This document shows positions 8,793-23,800 of a stretch of DNA of 64,000 bases, piece by piece. Made by a program: the position numbers and the translations under genes. A model generated the notes under the pieces. That model worked only from the letters and a program-made list of their open reading frames with translations. It was not told where the DNA came from and did no database searches. This stretch comes from Epinephelus fuscoguttatus (Eukaryota; Chordata; Actinopteri; Perciformes; Serranidae): assembly GCF_011397635.1 (NCBI RefSeq), contig NC_064752.1, forward strand, positions 4,002,501 to 4,066,500, read 5' to 3'. Positions within the stretch are counted from its first letter, which is position 1; the number at the start of each line of letters is the position of its first letter.

Positions 8793-11700
8793 ATGAGCAC
8801 CAAACAGGTGACCTGCAGGTGAGTCTGTCTGTCTGTCAGTCACCTGTCTGTTTGTCTGTCACCTGTCTGTCCGTTAGTGTCGGGCGCTCTGTCTGTGTGA
8901 CGCGCTAGCCTCGTGCTAATGTTTTTAGCTGTTAGCTGTTAGCTAGTGCTCCGTTTGAAGTTAAAACTCAGACTAACGAACATTACGTGACTGATCCGTC
9001 TGCTGCAGGTTAAACACGTCACGCACAAACATAGTCCGGTAACCGGTGACGTTATGACGTCACAGGAACGGAGTTCGTAAAGGCCCGTCAGCACATTTCA
9101 GACACAAAACAGTTCAACCTGTTTACACAAACATTAGGCTAACAAACAAACAATCAGAAAACAAGAGATCAAACCAAACAAAGAAGCTTGCAAACATCAA
9201 CAATCTGATCAGCTGTGTCCTCGTGACGTCAGAGTGATACGTTCAGGTCTACGGAGATTGCTATGTTACTCCGCCATGTTTCTACAGTAGCCCAGAGCGG
9301 ACAAATCAAACACTAACACTGACCTCAGCAGCTGCTCTATGACGACAGTTCTTGTGATAGAATTAAGACTCGCCTCCCTCCTGACCAGGTGAGGTCTGCT
9401 GCAGCAGTTACCATGGTGATCTCTCCAGGTTAAAGAACCACCTTGCTTAAAGGAGAACCACTTTCGTAGGACAGAACACTGTGAAGTTAGACTAAATGTT
9501 CCTCAGGTCAGGGTCCAGGCTCAGACCTGCGGCGCTAAACCATTGAAAGTAGAAACAGACCTGTGACGCTGACAAGTGCTCTCAAGTCTGTAGGACCCAC
9601 AGGGAGTCGTCTGAGCATGACCATGATAACACGTGTTAAACTGGTGTCTGATCTTCTGTGGATCTATTCATGGTTCTGTTCATGGTTCTATTCATGGATC
9701 TGTTCATGGTTCTGTTCATGGTTCAGTTTATGGACCTGTTCATGGATCTATTCATGGTTCTGTTCATGGATCTGTTCATGGTTTTGTTCATGGATCTGTT
9801 CATGGATCTGTTCATGGTTTTGTTCATGGATCTGTTCATGGTTCAGTTTATGGTTCAGTTTATGGACCTGTTCATGGATCTATTCATGGTTTTGTTCATG
9901 GATCTGTTCATGGTTCTGTTCATGGTTTTGTTCATGGATCTGTTCATGGTTTTGTTCATGGTTCTGTTCATGGATCTGTTCACGGATCTGTTCATGGATC
10001 TGTTCATGGATCTGTTCATGGTTTTGTTCATGGACCTGTTCATGGTTTTGTTCATGGATCTGTTCATGGTTCTGTTCATGGATCTGTTAATGGATCTATT
10101 CATGGATCTGTTCATGGTTTTGTTCATGGACCTGTTCATGGTTTTGTTCATGGATCTGTTCATGGATCTATTCATGGATCTGTTCATGGATCTGTTCATG
10201 GACCTGTTCATGGTTTTGTTCATGGATCTGTTCATGGATCTGTTCATGGATCTGTTCATGGTTCTGTTCATGGATCTGTTTATGGATCTGTTCATGGATC
10301 TGTTCATGGACCTGTTCATGGTTTTGTTCATGGATCTGTTCATGGATCTGTTCATGGTTCTGTTCATGGATCTGTTTATGGATCTGTTCATGGTTCTGTT
10401 CATGGACCTGTTCATGGTTTTGTTCATGGACCTGTTCATGGATCTGTTCATGGACCTGTTCATGGTTTTGTTCATGGACCTGTTCATGGTTTTGTTCATG
10501 GATCTGTTCATGGATCTATTCATGGATCTGTTCATGGATCTGTTCATGGACCTGTTCATGGTTTTGTTCATGGATCTGTTCATGGATCTGTTCATGGTTC
10601 TGTTCATGGATCTGTTCATGGATCTGTTCATGGACCTGTTCATGGTTTTGTTCATGGATCTGTTCATGGATCTGTTCATGGATCTGTTCATGGTTTTGTT
10701 CATGGATCTGTTCATGGTTTTGTTCATGGATCTGTTCATGGATCTGTTTATGGTTTAGTTCATGGTTTTGTTCATGGATCTGTTCATGGTTCTGTTCATG
10801 GTTTTGTTCATGGATCTGTTCATGGATCTGTTCATGGTTCTGTTCATGGATCTGTTCATGGATCTGTTCATGGACCTGTTCATGGTTTTGTTCATGGATC
10901 TGTTCATGGATCTGTTCATGGTTCTGTTCATGGTTTTGTTCATGGATCTGTTCATGGTTTTGTTCATGGATCTGTTCATGGATCTGTTTATGGTTTAGTT
11001 CATGGTTTTGTTCATGGATCTGTTCATGGTTCTGTTCATGGTTTTGTTCATGGATCTGTTCATGGACCTGTTCATGGATCTGTTCATGGTTCTGTTCATG
11101 GTTCTGTTCATGGATCTGTTCATGGACCTGTTCATGGTTTTGTTCATGGATCTGTTCATGGTTTTGTTCATGGATCTGTTCATGGATCTGTTCATGGTTT
11201 TGTTCATGGATCTGTTCATGGACCTGTTCATGGTTTTGTTCATGGACCTGTTCATGGATCTGTTCATGGATCTATTCATGGATCTGTTCATGGATCTGTT
11301 CATGGTTTTGTTCATGGATCTGTTCATGGATCTGTTCATGGTCCTGTTCATGGATCTGTTCATGGATCTATTCATGGTCCTGTTTGTGTATCTGTTCATG
11401 GTTTAGTTCATGGTTTTGTTCATGGATCTGTTCATGGTTTAGTTCATGGTTTTGTTCATGGATCTGTTCATGGTTTAGTTTATGGTTCTGTTCATGGATC
11501 TGTTCATGGTTTTGTTCATGGATCTGTTCATGGACCTGTTCATGGTTTTGTTCATGGATCTGTTCATGGTTTTGTTCATGGATCTGTTCATGGACCTGTT
11601 CATGGTTTTGTTCATGGATCTGTTCATGGTTTTGTTCATGGATCTGTTAATGGATCTGTTCATGGTCCTGTTCATGGATCTGTTCATGGATCTATTCATG

Positions 11701-14700
11701 GTCCTGTTCGTGTATCTGTTCATGGTTTAGTTCATGGTTCTGTTCATGGATCTGTTCATGGTTTTGTTCATGGATCTGTTCATGGACCTGTTCATGGTTT
11801 TGTTCATGGATCTGTTCATGGTTTTGTTCATGGATCTGTTCATGGACCTGTTCATGGTTTTGTTCATGGATCTGTTCATAGTTTTGTTCATGGATCTGTT
11901 CATGGATCTATTCATGGATCTGTTCATGGATCTGTTCATGGACCTGTTCATGGTTTTGTTCATGGATCTGTTCATGGATCTGTTCATGGATCTGTTCATG
12001 GTTCTGTTCATGGATCTGTTTATGGATCTGTTCATGGACCTGTTCATGGACCTGTTCATGGTTTTGTTCATGGATCTGTTCATGGATCTGTTCATGGTTC
12101 TGTTCATGGATCTGTTTATGGATCTGTTCATGGTTCTGTTCATGGACCTGTTCATGGTTTTGTTCATGGATCTGTTCATGGATCTGTTCATGGATCTGTT
12201 CATGGACCTGTTCATGGTTTTGTTCATGGATCTGTTCATGGTTTTGTTCATGGATCTGTTCATGGATCTATTCATGGATCTGTTCATGGATCTGTTCATG
12301 GTTTTGTTCATGGATCTGTTCATGGATCTGTTCATGGTTCTGTTCATGGATCTGTTCATGGATCTGTTCATGGACCTGTTCATGGTTTTGTTCATGGATC
12401 TGTTCATGGTTCTGTTCATGGTTTTGTTCATGGATCTGTTCATGGTTTTGTTCATGGATCTGTTCATGGATCTGTTAATGGTTTAGTTCATGGTTTTGTT
12501 CATGGATCTGTTCATGGTTCTGTTCATGGTTTTGTTCATGGATCTGTTCATGGACCTGTTCATGGATCTGTTCATGGTTCTGTTCATGGTTCTGTTCATG
12601 GATCTGTTCATGGATCTATTCATGGTCCTGTTCGTGTATCTGTTCATGGTTTAGTTCATGGTTCTGTTCATGGATCTGTTCATGGTTTTGTTCATGGATC
12701 TGTTCATGGACCTGTTCATGGTTTTGTTCATGGATCTGTTCATGGTTTTGTTCATGGATCTGTTCATGGACCTGTTCATGGTTTTGTTCATGGATCTGTT
12801 CATAGTTTTGTTCATGGATCTGTTCATGGATCTATTCATGGATCTGTTCATGGATCTGTTCATGGACCTGTTCATGGTTTTGTTCATGGATCTGTTCATG
12901 GATCTGTTCATGGATCTGTTCATGGTTCTGTTCATGGATCTGTTTATGGATCTGTTCATGGACCTGTTCATGGACCTGTTCATGGTTTTGTTCATGGATC
13001 TGTTCATGGATCTGTTCATGGTTCTGTTCATGGATCTGTTTATGGATCTGTTCATGGTTCTGTTCATGGACCTGTTCATGGTTTTGTTCATGGATCTGTT
13101 CATGGATCTGTTCATGGATCTGTTCATGGACCTGTTCATGGTTTTGTTCATGGATCTGTTCATGGTTTTGTTCATGGATCTGTTCATGGATCTATTCATG
13201 GATCTGTTCATGGATCTGTTCATGGTTTTGTTCATGGATCTGTTCAGTGATCTGTTCATGGTTCTGTTCATGGATCTGTTCATGGATCTGTTCATGGACC
13301 TGTTCATGGTTTTGTTCATGGATCTGTTCATGGTTCTGTTCATGGTTTTGTTCATGGATCTGTTCATGGTTTTGTTCATGGATCTGTTCATGGATCTGTT
13401 TATGGTTTAGTTCATGGTTTTGTTCATGGATCTGTTCATGGTTCTGTTCATGGTTTTGTTCATGGATCTGTTCATGGACCTGTTCATGGATCTGTTCATG
13501 GTTCTGTTCATGGTTCTGTTCATGGATCTGTTCATGGATCTGTTCATGGACCTGTTCATGGACCTGTTCATGGTTTTGTTCATGGATCTGTTCATGGTTT
13601 TGTTCATGGATCTGTTCATGGATCTGTTCATGGTTTTGTTCATGGATCTGTTCATGGACCTGTTCATGGTTTTGTTCATGGATCTGTTCATGGTTTTGTT
13701 CATGGATCTGTTCATGGATCTGTTCATGGTCCTGTTCATGGATCTGTTCATGGATCTATTCATGGTCCTGTTTGTGTATCTGTTCATGGTTTAGTTCATG
13801 GTTTTGTTCATGGATCTGTTCATGGTTTAGTTCATGGTTTTGTTCATGGATCTGTTCATGGTTTAGTTTATGGTTCTGTTCATGGATCTGTTCATGGTTT
13901 TGTTCATGGATCTGTTCATGGACCTGTTCATGGTTTTGTTCATGGATCTGTTCATGGTTTTGTTCATGGATCTGTTCATGGACCTGTTCATGGTTTTGTT
14001 CATGGATCTGTTCATGGTTTTGTTCATGGATCTGTTAATGGATCTGTTCATGGTCCTGTTCATGGATCTGTTCATGGATCTATTCATGGTCCTGTTCGTG
14101 TATCTGTTCATGGTTTAGTTCATGGTTTTGTTCATGGATCTGTTCATGGTTTAGTTCATGGTTTTGTTCATGGATCTGTTCATGGTTTAGTTTATGGTTC
14201 TGTTCATGGATCTGTTCATGGTTTTGTTCATGGATCTGTTCATGGACCTGTTCATGGTTTTGTTCATGGATCTGTTCATAGTTTTGTTCATGGATCTGTT
14301 CATGGTTCTGTTCATGGTTCTGTTGTGTGTTGAAAATGTATTTAAAGGTTAAATAAAATCCCCAATCTGAAAACTTTATTAACAAACCACAGACGTGTCT
14401 GAAACATGTTGAGCTGAGGTTAGAGAGTGTCAGGTGAGCGTTACCTGTCAGTATCAAGTGAGCGTTACCTGTCAGTATCATGTGAGCGTTATCTGTCAGT
14501 ATCAGGTGGGTGTTATCTGTCAGTATCAGGTGAGCGTTACCTGTCAGTGTCAGGTGAGCGTTACCTGTCAGTGTCAGGTGGGTGTTACCTGTCAATATCA
14601 GTGGGTGTTATCTGTCAGTGTCAGGTGAGTGTTACCTGTCAGTGTCAGGTGAGCGTCACCTTAAGTTTCAACAAGTTTCTTTTGGAGTGCGTGACACAAG

Positions 14701-17700
14701 TGTGTTTTGAAAAAGACCGCGGACTGTCACTTGCTCAATGCATCAGTACCTTCAGATGCCATGACAGTAGTAGCCAATAATGTCAAAATATCATTTACAG
14801 ACCGATTTAACAGACGATCACTGCTGCCTGACCCGTAGGTCCATTTGCAGGTACCGCGGGTTACGGGTCGACCCGCGCATCACTACTCAGCTCAGTCTAT
14901 AAGGCTCTACACAACAGTAAGGCTATAGACATTATATTCTATTCAGGCCGGCAGAACCAGCAGCGCATCGGCTCTACAGTGCACGGCACTGCTGATTAAC
15001 CATTTTATTGCAGCACAGAGTGTCTGCCAGCAACCAATTACTTGCAGAGGCTTCCTACAACTTGTTTCAACGGTTCCGATTTAATCAGAAGACAAATTAA
15101 ACAGGATGACTAGCCAATGTGAAAATCAAAAGCAAGCATAGAATAATGTACTGAAGGAGACTGTTGTGCCATCACATTTTTTTGTGGTTAGAGAGCAAAG
15201 ATCCGGTCGCCGCTGTGCAAAACTCCGCAATACAATTAGGTCCGAAAAATCCCCGGAGTCTGCTGCCGCCGCCGGTCCTGTAGAAGTTGAAAGGAAGCCA
15301 GACTTTCTTGAAGAGGTTGAAATGGACATTTGTGAAGTTACAGAGGTCCTGGAGACGGTCAGGAGGACATTTGACATCCAGTACAGTGAGACACTTTCAG
15401 AGTTGATCAGGGGTGGCTGGCTAATAGAGGGTGATAGGGCGCTGCCCCTCCTTGAGCCACAAAAGAAAAGAAAGATGATTATCATCATCATTATTGTCAT
15501 ATATACACACAATATATTAATTATTCTGATAATTTTCACTTAAAACAGCTCCTCCTGCCTCTGAATATCCAATCAGACGCAGTGTGAAGTCACGTTCCGG
15601 CCCTTTGGGGCGATATCAGCCTGGCTAGAAATCGCCCTGATTCACTCTCATAGACTTTCATGTAAAAGGCTCTTTTTTCTTAATGCAGGCACTCCAATGC
15701 AGTGTCTATGGGTTCCGGGAGGGCTCGCCCCAACGTGTTTTCGTCTTACATAAATCACCAAGTATCATTCATGTGCTCCTCGGATGGTCAGATTTCCCAT
15801 GTCGGGAAGTCGTTCTTACTTCAATGTGTGTTCATGAGCGTTTAAGTTGTAATGTGGAGACATCATGGACATTACAAAGAAGATGTGTTGTATTTTATCA
15901 CTCAAAATGTTTAAAAAACACGTCGTCAACCGTTTCCACTGAAATATTGCTTTACGGTCGGAAACTCATTTTTCCAATTATTCCAACATCACATGAAGCA
16001 GCGCCACTGCGCAGTGGTCACATTCAAGAAAAACATGGCTAACGTTTCCAGCTGATCCAAGAGGCTTTTTAACCATATAGACATAGTGTGTCCAAATTCA
16101 CACCTGTTCTTCTCTATTGATTTTCTACGTGACCGTTCGTCATTGCGAGAAGCCACTCATGTCACGTGAAACAGCGGAACCGCAGCTTTCCAACAAGACC
16201 GACCACTTGTCAGTAGTCCATTGTTTTCACGAGGAAAAAAAAGATAAAATTACACTAAAATTATGTATAACAAAGCTTTCATACAGCTTTGCATGCACAT
16301 TACTCTTGGATGGATTACTCGTCAATGCAGGGTCGCACAGAAATGCCACACATATCACATGAAAGTGCAGGAGCAGAGCTTTCCAATGATACCTCACACA
16401 TCACTGTGCTGTCATCCCATCACTCTATAGATCAATTGTCTACAAAATAAAAACCTGACGAATTTCTTTACAATCCATTATACAGATCTTGTTATCAGTC
16501 ACTTCATATAGTGAGGAATATGTATCTTACCACATCTTAGGCTAGCCTGTGTTTCTCCCTGTCTATCCACATTTGTATTCCGGCTTTCAAGATGCAAATA
16601 TCTCCATATCTCCATTGTCCAGTTGACACTCCATCAAACTTTGTATGACAAGACCAGCACACGACAGGGCAGTGGTCACCACATTGAGGGGGACACAAAG
16701 TGTGAGCGAAGTTCAGTCAGTCGGTCAGCGTTCAGCTGCAGGAAAAGTGTTGAGAGCGGCTGCGGCTCATTAAATGCAGTGGTGCAGCGCTACATGATGC
16801 GCGATGGTTGCTCTCCCCCACGCTGACGTTGAAGCCTGTCTGTCTGGTAATATTATTTTGGGACATGAATGATTGGTTGACTTTAAGTGATTAAAGATAC
16901 TGTATTTGAGCCAGGGAAGCCAGACTGCTGAGGCGCACAGGCGGAGCATCATTTTTCCCCCTTTCCATTTAAAAAACAACAACTGGGGTTCAGTGGGGCT
17001 TGGACCCAGTGATGTATGTGATGATGTCGGGCCGAGCCAGTTTCGGGCTTCAAGTCCCTCGGGTCATTTCGGTTTTGGGTTGAATTTTTGGGCCCATTGA
17101 GAACTCTGTGTGGGCAAACTGATGAAAATTAATCTGTTGATGACCACAGTGGATTGTTCAGTCATTGTAGAGCCAAATTAATTCAAATTCACCCATTGAA
17201 CAGGTCACCTCAGCCATCACCACAACAATTGCCCCCCCTGAGAAATTTGGCAGGAGCCACCACTGGAGTTGATAACCTGCAAGTGTGTTTGTTGAAAGCT
17301 GGGGATGTCACTTCCTGTGCAGCAGGTGTAAAAGCTACAATGTGTTTCAGGTACTTCCTCCACGGTGTGTGCAGAGAGGGGAGCCGCTGTCTGTTCTCTC
17401 ACGACCCAACCAACAGTAAACCCTCCACCATCTGCAAGTTCTACCAGAGAGGAGTGTGTGCCTACGGAGAACGCTGCAGGTAACACTCACCTGTAACACA
17501 CACCTGACAGGGAACACACACCTGACAGGTAACACTCACCTGTAACACTCATCTGACAGGTAATACTCACCTGAAACACACACCTGACAGGTAACACTGG
17601 CCTGACAGGTAACACTCACCTGTAACAATTACCTGACAGGTAACACTGGCCTGACAGGTAACACTCACCTGTAACACACACCTGACAGGTAACACTCATC

Positions 17701-18470
17701 TGACAGGTAACACTCACCTGTAACACTCATCTGACAGGTAATACTCACCTGAAACACACACCTGACAGGTAACGCTCACCTGTAACAATTACCTGACAGG
17801 TAACACTGTCCTGACAGGTAAAACTCACCTGTAACACACACCTGGCAGGTAGGCCTAACACTTTCTTGTAACACTCACCTGTATCGCACACCTGACAGGT
17901 AACACTCACCTGTGACACACACCTGACATGTAACACTCACCTGTAATAGTCACCTGACAGGTAACAGTCACCTGACAGGCAACATCTAATCCTCTGTTTA
18001 CTGTCACCACACTGACAGCAGTGACACCTGTCCCTGTAGGACGTTATATCAATTTCTGTGTGTATTCAGGTGTGTGTGACCTGTCTGCAGGTATGATCAC
18101 ATCAAATCTTCATCCAGAGGAGGAGGGGGAGGAGCTTCAGAGGATCACGTAGGTGTAGGAGGAGCTGGGAGCAGGGTCAGAGGTGGAGTAAGGAAGACGG
18201 TGGTCCTCAGAGAAAGAGGTGACTGGCACACTCAGACATGTCAGCCATGTTGGAAATGTCACATTGCACACCTTTGTAGTTGGTCTTAGTAGGGAGGTAC
18301 GTCATATCCTTTAGGTATGTTCCTTCTTAAGATATGTCCCTTCCTTTTGGCATGTCACTTCTTTTCTGGTATGTCACGTCTTTCACATGTCTTTCTTTAG
18401 GAATGACACTTGGTTCAGCTACATCACTTGTCTTGTCTTACATATGTCTCTCTTCCTGTCTGTCTCTTCC

Positions 18471-18505
<35 letters not shown>

Positions 18506-20362
18506 TCCTGTCTGTCTCCCAGTCCTGGGCGTGGACAGTATGTTTGGGTGTCCAGCAGACACTTTGGGGTCAGAGGGCATGGGGGCGTCAGCGGCGGCAG
18601 CAGCTCCTCAGTCGTACGTGGACGCCATCAGGACTGGTCTGAACGCTTCAGCAAAGGAACAAGGTGGTATAAAATGCTGGCCTCTGATTGGCTGGTAGTG
18701 GTCTGTGATGTTATCAGTAGCACATGAGGTGATGTGGTGTTCCATGAAGTTTATCACCAGCTGATGTGTTTTATGTATGTTAATCTGTGCTCTCTGCAGC
18801 CCCTCCTCCTGTGGGCGGAGCTTACCAGGACCTCCCCCAGCTGTGTCCCTATGCTGCTGCAGGACACTGTTACTATGAAGACAACTGTACGTATCTCCAT
18901 GGCGACCTGTGTGAGGTGTGTGGGCTGCAGGTGCTCCACCCCCACAACCCTGAGCAGAGGAGAGCGCATGAAAAGGTGCGCACATTACTGTGATGTGATG
19001 GAGCAGGTGAACGAGTGATTAACGAGGGGTTTATCATGTTTCTGTGGAATCATTATGACTCATGTCAACTTTACACCACGATGAATCATCCTGTGATTCA
19101 CTACAGTTTCCATTCATCCATTCATGTATTCATCTATTCACTTATCCATCCATCCATCCATCCATCCATCCATCCATCCAGCAATGCTTCCCAGCTCCTC
19201 CTGGAGGACCCCGAGGTGTTCCCAGACCAGATAAGATCTATAATCCTCCAATGTGTTCTGGGTCTGCCCCGGGGCCTCCTACCAGCTGGACCAGGAGGAT
19301 CCTGATCAGATGTTGAACCACCTCAACATGAAGGAGCACGATTCAAGATCCAAGATTCGCTTTATTGTCATTTTCACTGGGTACATTTCAGATGCTTGTA
19401 GCTGTGATCTCATTCTTTCAGTCACTACCCAGAGCTCATGACCATAGGTGAGGGTTGGGATGGAGATGGACTAGGAAATAGAAAGCTTTGATTTCCCGCT
19501 CAGCTCCCTCTGATACATGACAGTCTAACACAGTGCCTGCATCACTGCAGATGCCGCGCCAAACACGCTCCATTCTACCCTCACTGTGAACAAGACTCTG
19601 AGATACGTGAACTCCTTCTCTTGAGGCAGTAGCTCTCTTCCAACCCGCAATCCACCGTTCTCCAGCAGAGAACCATGACCTCAGACTGGGAGGTGCTGAC
19701 TCTGATCCCGACCGCTTCACACTCAGCCACAAACCGCCCTAGGTCATGCTGGAGGTTACTGTGTGATGAAGCCAACAGAACCACATCATCTACAAACAGC
19801 AGAGATGAAATCCTGAGGTCTCCCAACTGGACCCTTTTCTCCCCATGGCTGCACCTCGAGATCCTGTCTACGAATATCACAAACAGGATCAGACAAGAGG
19901 CAAGGGACAACCCTCGAGAAGGAACAACACCTACTGAGAACGTGTTTGACTTAACGTCGAGTTGTCAGGCACAGCTCTCACTTTGGTCAGACAGAGACCA
20001 AATGGCTCCAATCAAAAATTCTGGTACCCCATATTTCTGCATTCCCCACATACAATTCCACATGTGACGCGGTCCTAAGCCTTCTCCAATTTCAATTTCA
20101 ATTTTATTTATACAGCCCAATATCACAAATCACAATTTGCCTCACAGGGCTTTACAGCATACGACATCCCTCTGTCCTTAGGACCCTCACAGCTGATCAG
20201 GAAAAACTCCCCAAAAAACCCTTTAACGGGGGAAAAAAAACGGTAGAAACCTCAGGAAGAGCAACTGAGGAGGGATCCCTCTTCCAGGACGGACAGACGT
20301 GCAATAGACGTCGTACAGAACAGATCAACATAACAAATTAACAGTAATCCACATGACACAAT

Positions 20363-20414
<52 letters not shown>

Positions 20415-20767
20415 GGTAATGACAGTAGATTACAACAACATTATTGAAAGTAATAACATTATAGTTATAGTTCTGGCTACTGTGGTACAATATGTTGAAA
20501 GTATGTATTAATATCTGGCAGTATACATGTGTGACAATAGTCATATGTGTATAATAACAGTAGAAGTATGACTAATGACTAATGATGGCAGCAGCAGCAG
20601 GAGGCATCTGGCAGGACCACGGCAGCAGCACAACCACACACGTCACGCTGTCCAGGCACCGCTGTGATATGAGTTAATCTGAGAGACAGTGGAGCACAAA
20701 GGCTCCGGAGAAGAAGCCGAGTTAGTGACATCCAGAATGGCCGAGTTAGCTAGATGCAGTAATAGGA

Positions 20768-20805
<38 letters not shown>

Positions 20806-23800
20806 AGAGAAGGGGCCCGGTGTATTATAGGGGGGTCCTCCGGCAGACTAGGCCTAAGTCAGCCTAACTAGGGGCTGGTACAGGGCAAGCCTGAGCCAGC
20901 CCTAACTATAAGCTTTATCAAAGAGGAAAGTCTTAAGTCTAGTCTTAAATGTGGAGACGGTGTCTGCCTCCCGGACCGTAACAGGAAGATGATTCCACAG
21001 GAGAGGAGCCTGATAGCTGAAGGCTCTGGCTCCTGATCTACTTTGAGACTTTAGGGACCACGAGTAACCCCTGCGTTCTCAGAGCGCAGTGTTCTGGTGG
21101 ATAATAAGGCACTATGAGCTCTCTAAGATATGATGGAGCTTGACCATTTAGAGCTTTATAAGTTAACAGTAGGATTTTAAATTCAGTTCTGGATTTTACA
21201 GGAGCCAGTGCAGAGAAGCTAAAACAGGAGAAATATGATCTCGTTTCTTAGTTCCTGTTAGTACACGTGCTGCTGCATTCTGAATTAGCTGGAGAGTTTT
21301 TAAGGACTTACTAGAGCTACCTGATAATAGAGAGTCACAGTAATCCAGCCTAGAGGTAACAAAAGCGTGGACCAATTTTTCTGCATCTTTTCGGGTCAGG
21401 ATAGGCCTAATTTTCACAATATTACGCAGATGAAAAAATGCAGTCCGTGAGGTTTGTTTTAAATGAGAATTAAAAGACAAATCTTGATCAAATATTACTC
21501 CGAGGTTTCTTACGGTAGTGCTAGAGGCCAGAGCAATGCCATCTAGAGAAACTATGTCATCAGATAAAGAGTCTCTGAGTTGTTTGGGGCCAAGAACAAT
21601 AACTTCAGTTTTGTCTGAATTTAACATCAGGAAATTGGTGCTCATCCAAGTTTTTATGTCTTTAAGGCAGTTATGGAGTTTAGTTAATTGATTACTTTCT
21701 TCTGGCTTCATCGATAAATACAACTGAGTATCATCCGCATAACAATGGAAATTTATAGAGTGATTTCTAATGATGTTACCTAAAGGAAGCATATATAGAG
21801 TAAATAGGATTGGTCCGAGCACAGAACCTTGCGGAACTCCAAAACAAACTTTACTACATAAGGACGATTCATTATGAACGTCAACAAACTGAAAACGATC
21901 AGATAAATAAGATTTAAACCAGCTTAGTGCTGAACCTTTTAGGCCAATTAAGTGATCCAGTCTCTGCAGTAGAATTTGATGGTCAATTGTGTCAAACGCT
22001 GCACTAAGATCTAATAAAACAAGTACAGAGACAAGTCCTTTGTCCGAAGCAATCAGAAGGTCATTTGTAATTTTAACTAGTGCTGTCTCAGTGCTATGAT
22101 GCACTCTAAATCCTGACTGAAATTCCTCAAATAGATTATTATCCTGGAGAAAATCACACAGCTGGTCTGCGACTACTTTCTCAAGGATCTTTGACATAAA
22201 GGGAAGATTAGATATTGGTCTATAGTTGGCTAACACCTCTGGATCCAGGGTGGGCTTTTTTAGTAGAGGTTTAATTACAGCTACCGTAAAAGACTGTGGT
22301 ACATAGCCTGTTTATAAGGATATATTGATCATATCTAATATATGAGTGTTAACTAAAGGAAAGACCTCCTTAAGTAGCCTAGTTGGGATGGGGTCTAAGA
22401 GACACGTTGATGATTTGGATGAAGAAATCACTGCAGTCAATTCTTGAAGAGAAATTGGGGAGAAGCAGTCTAAATATATATTAGGTCTTACAGCTGTGTT
22501 TGAGGTTAGATAGGTACTATCTGAGGGCAGGAGGTCATGAATTTTGCCTGTAATAGTTAGAATTTTGTCATTAAAAAAGCTCATAAAATCATTACTGCTA
22601 AGGGCTAAAGGAATACAAGGCTCAATAGAGCTCTGACTCTCAGTCAGCCTGGCTACAGTGCTGAAAAGAAACCTGGGGTTGTTCTTATTGTCTTCTATTA
22701 ATGCTGAGTAGTAGTTTGCTCTGGCATTGCGGAGGCCCCTCTTATAAGTTTTGAGACTGTCTGCCCAGATTAAACGAGATTCTTCCAGTTTGGTTAATCG
22801 CCAGTTCCTTTCAAATTTTCGCGATATTTGTTTCTCCAAGTCCACGAAGCACATGTAGACTGGATGGACTCCCACAACCCCTCCAGCAGCCCTGCGAGGG
22901 TAAAGAGCTGCTCCATTGTTCCACGACCATAACAGAATCTGCATCACTTCTCCTGAATCCGAGGTTCAATAAAATCAGTCGAAGCCTCCTCTCCAGCACC
23001 CTGAAGCAAACTCTACCCGGGAGGCTGAGCAGTGTGATACCCTGATAATTGGAGCACAACCTCCGGTCCCCTTTTGTGAAAATGATAACCACCACTCCAC
23101 TCCATAGGCACCGTTAGCAGACCTCCATGCGACACTGAAAAGTTGCGTCAGCCAAGACAGCCCAACAATGTCCAGAGTCTTCAGCTTCTCATGGTGAATC
23201 TCATCCACACCCAGCGCCCTGCTGCTGAGGAGCTTTTTGACTACCTCAGAGACCTTTGCCAGGGATATGGACGAGTTCCCCGAATCTTTAGGCTCTGCCT
23301 CCTCCATGGTGGACATGATGGCTGGGTTCAGGAGTTCCTCAAAATGTTCCTTCCACCGCTCTCGTCTGCTGAGCACAGACTGAGACAAGCCCTGCTTTCT
23401 CTTCCTGAGGCATTCCTTCGCTGTAGCCTCCTCGATCTCTTCCCACACCCAGGTTTTTGCTTCAGTAACCGCCAAGGCTCCAGCCTTCCCCAAAAGCCCT
23501 CCTTCTTCAGCCTCCGTCACCTCTGGTGTTCACCAGCAGGTCCTTAGGTTGCTGCCACGACAGGCAACAATGTTCTGACCACAACCTTTTAGCAGCTGCC
23601 TCTAAAATGGAGGCTTTGAACATGGACCACTCAGACTCCATGTTCTCAACCTCCCCCAGTATGCACGAGAAATTCTTCTGGAGATTGGAGCTGAAGACCT
23701 GACGGACACCGGCCTCAGACTGATGTCCCAAGTTCTCCCTCATTACACGTTTGGGTTTACCAGGTCTGTCCAGCAGCCCCCCACCATCTGATCCAACTCA

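Noticed and set aside
9633..13250. 1205-codon open reading frame (VHGSVHGF repeats)
   Set aside because: Entirely 12-bp minisatellite. Other frames and the opposite strand are also open. No initiation context, domain or codon bias; it lies in mkrn2 intron 1.
15166..15543. 125-codon plus-strand ORF as a host exon
   Set aside because: No recognised domain, no splice context linking it to mkrn2, and the surroundings look like repeats. Left as unresolved.
19436..20067. Plus-strand ORFs in mkrn2 intron 5
   Set aside because: Antisense shadows of the LINE-B reverse transcriptase.
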